The notes under the pieces: model-generated
Seen by the model: only the letters and a program-made list of their open reading frames with translations
What the model was told of the DNA's origin: nothing
Databases searched by the model: none
NCBI GenBank assembly: GCA_020543525.1
Contig: JAHYIO010000001.1
Coordinates: 2,728,001 to 2,792,000, forward strand
Direction of reading: 5' to 3'
Source of the DNA: Coriolopsis trogii
Taxonomy: Eukaryota; Basidiomycota; Agaricomycetes; Polyporales; Polyporaceae
DNA: 64,000 nucleotides
Program-made: the position numbers and the translations under genes
Shown: positions 24,418 through 33,800 of the stretch, piece after piece
How positions within the stretch are numbered: the first letter of the stretch is position 1
Layout: every line of letters begins with the position of its first letter

Positions 24418-25123
24418 TACGCTTCGGGTTGAGAGGAGCGATTTCTGAGAGCGTAGACCTAGTAAAATACAAGTAGCGTACACAGGCCTATACATGTAAG
24501 CGCCCACATCACGTGCCAAAGTTTCTCCTCTCAACCCTCAGCGACGGCTGGCACCAAACACGAGTAAATAACGGAGCTCGGGCTGATAGACGCCCCCGGA
24601 CCTACTCCGTTTGGTAGTGTCCCCGCCCTCATCTACTCAACTAAGTTGCATCCTCGCTGTACTGACTGGAATGCTTGGCGGACATGCAACAATGCATGAA
24701 CAACGGAGACTGAATGGCCAAATCCAGGTTGAAACATGCAATAAGCATCCACAAGGAGGAGCCTTGCCCCAGGACGTGCATGGGTTTCATTGGGGTCCCC
24801 CTGGGTGGTAAACATAAAAATATGAGCCTAAGAACTCAAGATTTGTCTTCGGTTTCACTCTGTGAGCTCAAAGGCAATCTTTGAGGTTATGTAGGCACAC
24901 TTCAGTAGATGAGGGCGGGGACACTACCAAACGGAGTAGGTCCGGGGGCGTCTATCAGCCCGAGCTCCGTTATTTACTCGTGTTTGGTGCCAGCCGTCGC
25001 TGAGGGTTGAGAGGAGAAACTTTGGCACGTGATGTGGGCGCTTACATGTATAGGCCTGTGTACGCTACTTGTATTTTACTAGGTCTACGCTCTCAGAAAT
25101 CGCTCCTCTCAACCCGAAGCGTA
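24418..25123. mobile_element. 702-bp TA-flanked inverted-repeat element (mariner-type MITE/foldback)
   Basis: Left arm 24420-24637 and right arm 24904-25121 are exact reverse complements over 218 bases, starting CGCTTCGGGTTGAGAG. A 266-base spacer has no open frame of note. TA dinucleotides flank both ends (24418-24419 and 25122-25123), fitting the target duplication of Tc1/mariner elements. The flanks rejoin cleanly: a related uninterrupted copy of the host sequence lies at 26443-26504 on the other strand, with a single TA at the same point. No transposase is encoded, so the element is non-autonomous. The first bases of each arm also recur inverted inside the arm (24426-24438 against 24525-24537, 13 bp). 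Confidence 0.88.
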
Positions 25124-25428
25124 CACCGCTGCACAAATGCCCGGTGGGATTCACCGGTGCGGGCGACTGATGGAAACCAGGGGAAATGCCAGGGAGATTC
25201 CACTTGCCCGGCACGCCAGTGGAATGCAGGTGTCGCGTCACCTGGGTTCCAGTGATAGGGCGTATGGAGGGGTAAATGACATATATGGCAAGTGATGGGG
25301 CTCTGGCGCTCGTATATGGATTAGACCAGACAAAAATTGTAGACCGTCTCGCGATTTGACATGGACCAGCACACGCTCGGATTGGTAAAGAACAGAGGTG
25401 TGCACATATACAAAAGAAGTATCTACGC
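25124..25428. repeat. Right-hand part of the host repeat carrying the inverted-repeat element
   Basis: Sequence just right of the element (from 25124, CACCGCTGCAC, with the small palindrome CCGGTGGGATTCACCGG) matches, on the opposite strand and with scattered changes, the copy around 26443-26476. Weaker similarity may extend to about 25250 (the shared GGCACGCC..GTGGAATGC-like word). The remainder to 25428 has nothing recognisable. Confidence 0.5.
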
Positions 25429-26784
25429 TCAAGCAATGTTCATCGTCGCAGCTAGTTGATCAATGCAGATGTCACTGTCCTGTTCGCCATCACGCCGACC
25501 GTCCTCACAATTCACCATCCAATGGGCATCTTCATCGTCGGGAAGCGGGTTGTGGAAACCTATGTCTGCCTCTGCAAAAGTGACGCCGTGGTCATTGTCA
25601 TGCCCACTGTTCAGAGTGAACATGATCAAGTACGTACGCCTGCCACCGGGAATCAGTCTCGCGGTCTCTGCCAAAGTTGTTGTATAACTCGTCAAGCTTG
25701 TCTCCCACAGCTCCCCAAGAGTCGGTATCAGTGCGGGAGGAGCTCTTCTGTGCTGCGAGAGGAGCAGCAATCTCGTGCTAAAGGTAAAAGTAAGCGTACA
25801 AATCATAACGGGCAGCAGAGATATAATGAACATACAAGCATGGCGAACGTGGCCAACTTGATGCCAACAGCCTTAAAAGCCACAGATATGTTACTACACT
25901 TCATGAGATCAACGCAAAATACTCACAGTGCCCACCAGCATTACCCACATCTCCTACTCCCTGACCGGCCGAGGCCCCCCAGCCTGCAGCCTAGGCTGCA
26001 ATGTGGGGTCCGACCTACAATTGTCTTGCCACAGGTGGAATAGCAAAGTTGATCACGTAAGTACGCACATAGCATAGGACGCGGAGCGAAGACAAGCAAG
26101 GAATATGCAGGGGGCAAGCGCACGGTGGTCGAGAAGCAACCCGTTAAGCGCCTCTCCACCGCTGCCAGCGAGTGCTGAAGCTCTGAAGCGCTGAACGTTG
26201 GAGCTGGCTGAGTGCCTCTCCGCCCGCATCACTCTCAGAAATTCTCCAAGTCTTGCATATACCTGCAAAACATCGGTCGTAACACTGTTATCCACCGGCG
26301 TTGTCCTCTCCACCATCACACCATCTGTATCCCTCTCGTCGACCACTTGAAACCCATCGGCGTGCCTATCTCGTGGATTCCACATGGCGTCCCAGGCGGA
26401 CGACAAGCAGCGCTCAACCTGGGCATCACCTGCCGGATGTTTCCGGTGAATTCCACCAGGCATCTGTGCAGCGGTGTAGGGTGGGAAGGAGCCTGGAACG
26501 CGCGGGTGGATTCCCGTTAGCGTGAGAAATGCAGTTACCACGTTGGGAAGCAAGGCCGTGGAAGCGGAGCGATCAGTGATGACCATAACCCTTCCCACTC
26601 GCGTTTGACGTGTATTGCGTATGCGGAGTTCGACGGAGGTTGGGACGCTGGGTATGATTGCGGGGGTATTATGTAATAACAGAAAAGACAGCAGTGTTTG
26701 TGCGCTTGTTCGCCTGCCCACTGGATAATAACAAACTATCATCATCGCACTGCTTTCGAGTTGACCTTCTGCCAGAACGTCCAT
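25429..26784 (-). CDS. Possible multi-exon membrane protein, poorly supported
   Basis: Two minus-strand frames look partly protein-like: 26053-26784, with VGRVMVITDRSASTALLPNV and a hydrophobic end ALAPCIFLACLRSASYAMCV; and 25429-25833, with MFIISLLPVMICTLTFTF and an acidic, polar tail ending near CIDQLAATMNIA. Together they could be exons of one of the many lineage-specific basidiomycete membrane proteins. The region near 26443-26504 inside the first frame is the repeat sequence described separately, so part of this frame may be repeat rather than gene. I cannot give a reliable exon structure or function; it may be a decayed gene. Confidence 0.2.
26443..26504. repeat. Empty-site relative of the repeat interrupted at 24418
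   Basis: Read on the minus strand this copy runs CGCGCGTTCCAGGCTCCTTC, then CCACCCTACACCGCTGCACA, then GATGCC..GGTG..ATTCACCGG. It matches the left flank of the inverted-repeat element (CGCGCGCAGGCTCCTTCCCA ending CCCTA) joined directly to its right flank (CACCGCTGCACAAATGCC). The insertion point corresponds to the single TA at 26477-26478. The two copies differ by several substitutions and a small gap, so they are diverged relatives. Confidence 0.7.
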
Positions 26785-27052
26785 CGCAAGGCAGGCGGAT
26801 GCGAGGGTGCATGTTGTGGCAATCGTGAAATCACTCTCTGCAAAACTCTGAGTTCATGCTCGTGAAATGGGGTTCTCTGGGTACCCACCTCGTTACCGTG
26901 GTGCCGCTACAGTCGCGCTAACCATGTTGCAACGCTACAGGCTAGTCCGATGGACGAATGCGCCAACTACCGGCCTCGAGCTTATTGCACAAAATATACT
27001 GAAGAATCATCAGGTAGCTAACCATCTCCGTTGAACTCCTCATCTAGGTCGC

Positions 27053-28123
27053 ATGGGTGTCGATGCCCTGTTTCAATGCCCTAACATCCGATGCGTACAG
27101 GGCCAATACAAGGGTCGATGGCACCTCAGCATGAAATCCTTCCGCTCAACCCTCGCCACATCCTCCGGCTACCAAGTCCCGGTCGAACGCTCCATGTGCA
27201 CCCTCCAGATGGAAGGTAACCTCCACCCCCTCCAGGGTGAAAACCGACTCACTGACAAGAGAGACTCCAACGCCAACACACAGACAACGTCTTCTGCGTC
27301 ATCGAAGACCTCGCCGCGCCGATGCGCGAAGAGCACCTCGCCCACGCGGCCGAGTACGCCGCCCAAGGCCTGCCCTGCCCAGCGCCCACACACTACCGGC
27401 TCACGTTCCCGACGCTCAGCCCGCCAAACGCGCTCGAGCAGCTCCTCACGCAGCTCCGCGCGCGCTGGGTGCCCGTTCGGCACACGGCGAGCGGGGGCGG
27501 GATCGGGGCGCCGACGGGCCAGCAGCAGGGCGCGATCGCGTCGGGCCCCCACTTGACCGTCGAGGGCCATGTGTATGCGATCGGGAGCGACTGGCTCGTG
27601 CGCGCGGGTAACGTCATGATCGCGCCGGGGGGAGCTATGAAAGGCATGCTGCTTGAGGTCCGTCACAAGTTTTTTTATTATGTGAAGTCGTAGTGGGCGC
27701 GAGTATGAGAGGATGCTGATGTTTGGCCGGTAGGCAGAGTATGTTCCGCTGCCGTACATGGAGTCCACGTTCGACATGCAGCCGGTCCTGACGAACCTGT
27801 TGCTGTCGATATTGCCGAACGTGCCAGACCCGAAGATCGTGGCGATGACACTCGGGTACGTATTCTATGGTCACAACGGGATGCACATCCTGACGATCTG
27901 CTTGGATGACAGCGAAAATCACTGGGAGGAAGTACAATGGGACAGCGAAGAGGATATAGAGAAGGAAACTGCCCGGAAAGAGGAAGAAGACGCTGCAGAC
28001 GATATTTATGCGAGCGAGGGCGACCATCCGGCGTTCAAGAAGGGCGATTGGATCGGAATGGACAGAGACAGACGGTCGGCGTACTTGATCATCGGCGCCC
28101 TCAAGCAAGAGGGTCTGCTATGA
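27053..28123 (+). CDS. MED20: Mediator complex subunit 20 (MED20/Srb2)
   Basis: MED20 sits in the Mediator head with MED18 and links activators to RNA polymerase II. The start MGVDALFQCPN is the standard MED20 opening. GRWHLSMKSFRSTLA matches the H..xxxxYRST strand region. After an intron come DNVFCVIEDLAAP and LEQLLTQLRARWVPVRH. The core signature EGHVYAIGSDWLVRAGNVMI...AMKGMLLE continues over an intron into AEYVPLPYM. After MTLG an intron leads to an unusually acidic and charged tail (NHWEEVQWDSEEDIEKETA; DDIYASEGDHPAFKKGDW) that I do not know from yeast or animal MED20. Four exons, 288 residues or so. It is convergent with the transaldolase-like gene, 82 bases apart. Confidence 0.85.
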
Positions 28124-28205
28124 TCCTGCTACTTCGTGTGTGCTGCTATTCGTCATCACTTTGGCATATGGTACATTGTTTTGACATACGCATTTTCTTC
28201 TCTCC

Positions 28206-30251
28206 CTACTCGGACTGCAACACAGCGCGGACGAGCTCCTTCGTCTTCGCCTCCATCTCGCCAAATATCTTGAGGGCATCCGCCAGCTTCCTAGACGTCT
28301 CTGCGTCCGCAGACAGCGCCTCCTTAAGCGCCGACGCACCATTTTCTAGGAAGTTCGTCGTCTTCACGTCGGGGCCTGGCGCGCAAAAATATCAGCTCCC
28401 ATTGGCTCACCTACGCAGCCGACCGGGTCGCCACTGTTCGACTGTTCGAGAAGCGTGTACTCGTACTTACCGGACCCAGCGTTGGGGGTGTGAGCGTCGG
28501 TGGGGTTGCTCTCCAACGACATGTCCGGATGATGGGGCTTTGGCGCGCCGTCGGCGCCATCTGCACTTTGGGCTGCGGCGAGCTGGTCCAGGACCGCGCC
28601 CGAGAGCGTAAGGTGGTCAGGCTTGAGCGACGCGAGTGCGAGAACCTGCTCCAGGACGAATTGAAGTTCTAACGCGAAACGTCTGAAAAGTGGGGATGAA
28701 ACATCACCTCTCGAGCTGTCACGATGCTGAATCAAGACACAGGGCTGGATCAGTACGATGTTGTGTCCACCATCGCCGGTATGCGGCGAGGCGTCGGCAG
28801 CGGTGGAAATGAAACGGACCTGGCAGGCATGACCAGGGTGGAAGACCCGATGTGCTTGTAGAGCTCCACGATGGAGCGAACCACTCGTGACGCCGGATGT
28901 TCCCTGGCCGGATCGGGATAATCCTTCCACAGAGTGGGCTCGAAGTGGACCCTGAGCTCTGCATGCCGTACGGTCCAGAAGGCATTCCAGGAACGAGGGA
29001 CGGAGGTATGTGAAAGGAAGTGAGAGGCATTGAGTTTCAGGTGAGCGCGCGGCTTGAGCGGACCTTCCTAGAGTTCGAGACACACACCGTTGAAGTACGG
29101 GGCTACATAGAGGCAGCCGGCCTGATGGGCTGCCATGGCTTGCGGGACAGAGAAGAGGCAGGTGCCTAGGGTGCGAATGCCGAGGCGTTCCAGGTACTGG
29201 CAGGCGACGACAGATTCTGGGGTGACGGGGATTTTGATACACACGCGAGATCTGTGAGGGATGGACATTTAGAGGATGTTCCGAGTGGACTGCGGGATTG
29301 TGGTGCCAACTTGGGAATACCAGGACCCCCGATAATCCTCACAGACCCCTGATCCCTTGTCCGGATCAGACTGGAGGGCCCGGAGGGGGTATGCTGGATC
29401 CTTGTCCGGATCAAAGCCGCCCACTTTAGGTTGAGAGGCCGGATCCCTCGTCCGGACTAGAGGGCGCCTGTCCGGATCGGCGCTTATAAGACGGTCCCTT
29501 ATACGCACTGTGCAACAGTATAGCATACAAATCAAAGTTTGAAAAGGCCTTCAGGAGACATTTCAGCTCAATTGCCCGTGAAATAGTGACAAAATTTAGC
29601 CAACCAAGTACTTGAGAATAGACGCCTTCCGGATGCTTATGGGCGCTTATGGGCGCTTAGCGTAGGCCAGAGGCGTTGTCCGGATCAAACTGCTCCGTAG
29701 ACGCTCAAAATCTGTCCGGATCAGACCTCGCCAAATCGCCCTCGCCAGGATCTGGCCTCTGTGAGGATTATCGGGGGTCCTGGAATACCGTTGGCTTCAA
29801 AGACGGAAACGAGCTTCTTGGCATGGTTAATGGTCGCCTCGGTGTCATAAGCGGCAGACGGGGAGGTCTGAGCGTGGACTCGACCGGTGATGTACGGATA
29901 GACGGACTTGGCGAGCAGGACCGTCTGAGAGACGAACGGGCGGATGAGAAGATGGGCGGATGAAGGATAGGCAGGCCGGGGTTACAATGGACATACAAGG
30001 AGATCTAACGTATCGGAGACTTGAGAGTCGACATGAAGCTGTGCTTCGCTCGATCGGATCTGAGCGCAGGCTGCCTTGAAGAGATCAGCGCGCTCTGGGC
30101 GGACGGCTTCGTTGTACACGATGGCTTGATTGGATGTCATGTCGCAGAATTTGGCAACAGCTGCGTGGCGAGCAGCGACGGCAGGATCCATGGAATCGAC
30201 ATCGATGGTAAGTTTTGCGCGGACGTCAGAAAGGAGAGTCGAGGGGGACAT
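28206..30251 (-). pseudogene. Transaldolase-like gene interrupted by a transposon
   Basis: Transaldolases transfer a dihydroxyacetone unit in the pentose phosphate pathway using a Schiff-base lysine. Exons read MSPSTLLSDVRAKLTIDV, KFCDMTSNQAIVYNEAV (in place of the usual DATTNPS), LLAKSVYPYITGRVHAQTSP, AKKLVSVFEANGIP. After the insertion come SRVCIKIPVTPESVVACQYL with the catalytic Lys in CIKIP, then GTCLFSVPQAMAAHQAG and CLYVAPYFN. The C-terminal exons end RKLADALKIFGEMEAKTKEL and stop at 28206. A 460-bp hAT-like element sits at 29322-29781, inside the codons for GIP. Removing it with one 8-bp duplication restores ..ANGIPK, a GTTGGC donor and an in-frame splice to SRVCIKIP. Read straight through, the element brings a stop codon after about 18 codons. 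The gene may be inactive in this allele, or rescued by unusual splicing. One other donor, near 30005, is weak. This is a diverged transaldolase paralogue. Confidence 0.72.
29314..29789. mobile_element. 460-bp hAT-like MITE with 8-bp target duplication
   Basis: Element 29322-29781 has perfect 24-bp terminal inverted repeats beginning AGGACCCCCGATAATCCTCA. It is flanked by the identical 8-mer GGAATACC at 29314-29321 and 29782-29789. Inside, GTCCGGATC occurs five times, with a GTCCGGACT variant, clustered toward both ends as in hAT subterminal transposase-binding repeats. A short tandem (GGGCGCTTAT) lies near 29638-29660. No transposase frame exists, so it is non-autonomous. The 8-bp duplication is the hallmark of hAT (and P) elements. 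It lies within an exon of the transaldolase-like gene. Confidence 0.87.
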
Positions 30252-30891
30252 ATCGGATACAGCAGCGACGGATGGAGGCTGGTGTGGTTGAGCGAAGAGG
30301 ACGAGTATGGGGCGCTAGGATTCCGCCGACTTCTAGGGGTCTTGGTGTGTGCGGATGCCGCATGGAGGCAGGTACGCGACCGGAGGGCGATCCGGAGGAG
30401 GACGTGGAAGAGAGTGGGCTTGTACATGGCAAACGTGACCCAGAACCTGAGCGGGCGGCCCACTACTAGTACTTCCGAGCGTACCCACGACAGGCATTAC
30501 CGTGTTGAACGTGAGGGAAGCAGTCGAGGGCAGCTGAGGTGGCGATGATAGCGTGTGCGAAAGGTCCGAGCTTGTATGCTCTATGCGTTCCACAAGCGCC
30601 AGAGTGTGTAGTAGCCAGGCGACTGCATGAGCGGGACTCGTCTGTGCGTCGAGCTGGCCGAGGCGGGCGGTGATTGCCTGATGCAGGTGGGAGCCGGGGG
30701 AGCGGGTCGGATGACGCCATGGGGAAAGGATTGGACGCCGGGGACAGAACGAGCTGAGAGGTTGGAGGCGCGGCTCAGTGGATGCATATACCCACTCTGA
30801 CTCTGACTGATGCCTCCCCTCGCGCCCTCCTTGCTCGTCGCCCAGGTCCTGCCCTGGCCTGTCTTCGTGCAGCTCAATGCAGACGTCCACC
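30252..30891. promoter_or_regulatory. Divergent region between transaldolase-like gene and OGT
   Basis: 640 bases between two divergent starts. Minus-strand frames here (for example ITARLGQLDAQTSPAHAVAW and LLHTLALVERIEHTSSD near 30550-30680; FWVTFAMYKPTLFHVLLRIA near 30400-30450) look somewhat protein-like, but I could not join them to a start or a family. They may be 5' exons of an unknown gene or chance frames. No TATA box was identified. Confidence 0.3.
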
Positions 30892-33800
30892 ATGGCCGAT
30901 CCTTCCCAAACAACCCCGGCCCATTTCTACGCCCCTTCCTCCCCCTCCGCCTCTTCTTCCCGCCGCCCGAACGCACAACTACCTCCGCCGCCTCAGGCAT
31001 GGCAACCCCAGTTCCCCTCTGCTCTCTCCCTAGACCAATCTGACTCTAGTACCTCACCCTCGCACTGGTCCATCCCATCCATCGTATCCACCTCTCGCCC
31101 CTTGCGCGCGTCCGCCCTGGACGTGTACTCTAGAAGCACTTCTACCCATCCTCCCCCCACCGGTATGTCTCTTCTCTGAAAGCCCTGCACGCTCACCAAA
31201 TTCAACTGATACACGAGGTTACTCCCTTTACCCTCCTATGTCTCCAACCACCAATCTCCCGGTTCCCGAATTCGCTTCTCAGGCCCACCCCTCCACCACG
31301 TCCGCTCCGCCGGCCTCTCCCCAGTCGTCCCGCTCCAATTCTCTTTCGACCAGCCTGGCCCGTGACGCCATGATGGCCTACGCCTATTATCTCTACGACT
31401 CTCCCGGTCCCGGCGCTACTCCCCTCGGCCTCACCTCCACTCCCATTCTCTACGTCCGGCCCTCGGCCGAGACAACCGAGTACATCTATCGCCACCGCCT
31501 CCTCCCGCTCCTTCTCGCCCTGCTCGAATACCATCCTGATCATTTGCCCATCCTTCTCCTCCTCGCCTGCACCTACCATGCTCTCGGAGAATACGACACT
31601 AGTATCGCCATTAGCGAGCGGATACTATCCGTTGATCCCAACTACGTCGAGGCCATGAGCAATCTGGGAACCACCATGAAGGCTCTTGGCCAGACCGAGA
31701 AGGCCTATGAATGGTGGTGGAGAGCCTTGCAGCTGCGTCCGACCTATTGGGACGCATTGGTAAGTTCTGACCACACCATTCCGACCATTGTGACAATGAC
31801 GATAATCACCCAGGACAACATATTGGGGATGACGTTCACACTTGCTCACAGCACCCAAGACACCGGCCGTCGTTTGGCCTATTATCGTCAAGCACAAGGC
31901 GTCTGCCAGTATGTCCAGACCAAAGTATTCGATACCTCCGGCAGGCTCTCTCTATCTCTAAAGCCAAGCGAGATTCCTCGCCTGCAACGTGCCATCCTAA
32001 CAAGCGGTTCGATCTATGCCACTCTCGGACCGACGAATGCCGAACGAGCTATACTGGAGCATGCACGCGCCATCGAGCTAGTAATCCGACCACCATTGCC
32101 TATTACGCACGCTGAATCGTACACTCTTCGAGACCTGCTGCTCGCCGCTTGTGTTGCAGCGCATCTCATGTCGGCTGGCTCCTTATCATCGGTCCAACCG
32201 GACTTGTCCGGTATCTTCCCGGCAGATGTCGGTTCACGTCTCGGCGATCCCACTTTGAACCTCCTCCATCTGGTGCATGCATCTGGAGACCAACTATTGC
32301 ACGCGCTTTCACGCACCGGGGGTGGTGTTCTTCCCACCCCGATGCTTCTGCCACAACAGGTGACGCGTCTACGCGCGTTGCTTTTCCCTCACTCTCTGGG
32401 AGTATTTCCTGCTATATGCACCAGTAATCCCAATGGGGTGCTCAAGCCCCCGGCAAATGACGTCAAGCAGACCACAGAGAGCCTCACGAGCACTATACTT
32501 CTCATCCTCGCCAAGCGTTTCCAAGATCATTCATTCGGGATCACCATGCTTCCTGGTCCTGCCGGCGGTCTGAGGATCAGTACGTCTGTCATCATCATTC
32601 TCTATTATCTCGCGCTCGCGTGGTCGCCCACACCGTCAACGTACAACAACTTGGGTATCGTACTGTCCGGCATCAACGAGTACAGTCGAGGTACAAATGG
32701 CGAGACGCTCGACGGTGCTGCCCTTGCACGCTTGTACTACACTGCGGGCTTGAAATTGGACCCTGAGCACCCTCACCTACTTACCAACCTCGGTTCATTG
32801 CTCAAAGATCAAGGTCGAGCGGAGCAGGCGATTGAGTGAGTATGGCACGTGCCATCCCTCGACATGGTCAACTCATCTCACGTACCTAACAGGCTGTATC
32901 TCAAAGCGGTCGAGAAAAAGCCCGACTTTGACATCGCCCTCGCGAACCTTGGAAATGCTGTCAAGGATGCCGTACGTCCTTTGGAATGATTTTACTCCGC
33001 GATCATGACTTTCTCATACTTAACCACCTCAGGGACGGCCATGGGATGCGATCGAGTATTACAAGCGCGCTACGAGGGTGAACAGCCATTTGCCGGAAGC
33101 CATATGCGGCCTCGTCAACTCGCTCTGCTCGATATGTGACTGGCGTGGACGAGGCGCCATCGCCAACGAAGTCGGCGTCGATGACATTGGTTACTTCCTC
33201 CCGCCCTCGCTCCTTCCCAAGGCCGGATGGATGACGAGAATGGTCGAAGTGACCGAGGAACAGATCAAACAGGGTTACATGGTCGGCCTCGAGGATTCGT
33301 CCCTCGCTCTCGCCACGGAGGAGTGCTTACGTGCTCTGGCCTGTGCGATGGATCGGCCACTGCACCCGGCTGAGAATGCGGTCTGGCAGGCACGGTTCCG
33401 GCAGCTTGCCGGTAGCAAAGAAGAACGCGTCGAACGCCGCGTCAACAATGCCGGATTTCTTATTCGCTTCATTGACTGGATCATACCCCGACTCCAACGT
33501 CGCTGGTATCTGCGGGCGTATGGCAAGACGCTCGCCACGGACCGTCTCGTCGCCCGCTCGGTCGACGACTTCAGCGGTGTGTACCTTCGTCCGACGCTGC
33601 CGAGGACAATGCCCGCGCCGACGATGACGTCCGTGCTGCCGTTCCACACGGTAAGTCGCACTAGGAGCGCAGCGGTGCAGGTCGCGTCTGACTTGTATCC
33701 CTCTAGTTTACCTATCCGCTATCTGCCAGGAACGCACGCCTGATCTCTCACAGAAGTGCGCTCCGAATATCGTACACTGCATACTTCCAGCCCTGGCTGC

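Noticed and set aside
25065..25436. 124-codon minus-strand frame next to the inverted-repeat element
   Set aside because: Its C-terminal part is the element's own arm and the rest is the older repeat; there is no independent protein character.
28364..29242. 293-codon minus-strand frame starting MYQNPRHPRICRRLP
   Set aside because: It is mostly a frame-shifted reading of the transaldolase catalytic-lysine exon, becoming correct only near its 3' end; the in-frame exons explain the region.
29814..29968. Possibility that the hAT-like element is an ordinary intron of the transaldolase gene
   Set aside because: It has perfect terminal inverted repeats and an exact 8-bp duplication, no GT at its left boundary and no AG-phase match at the right one. 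A normal short intron with GT..AG lies just beyond the duplication.
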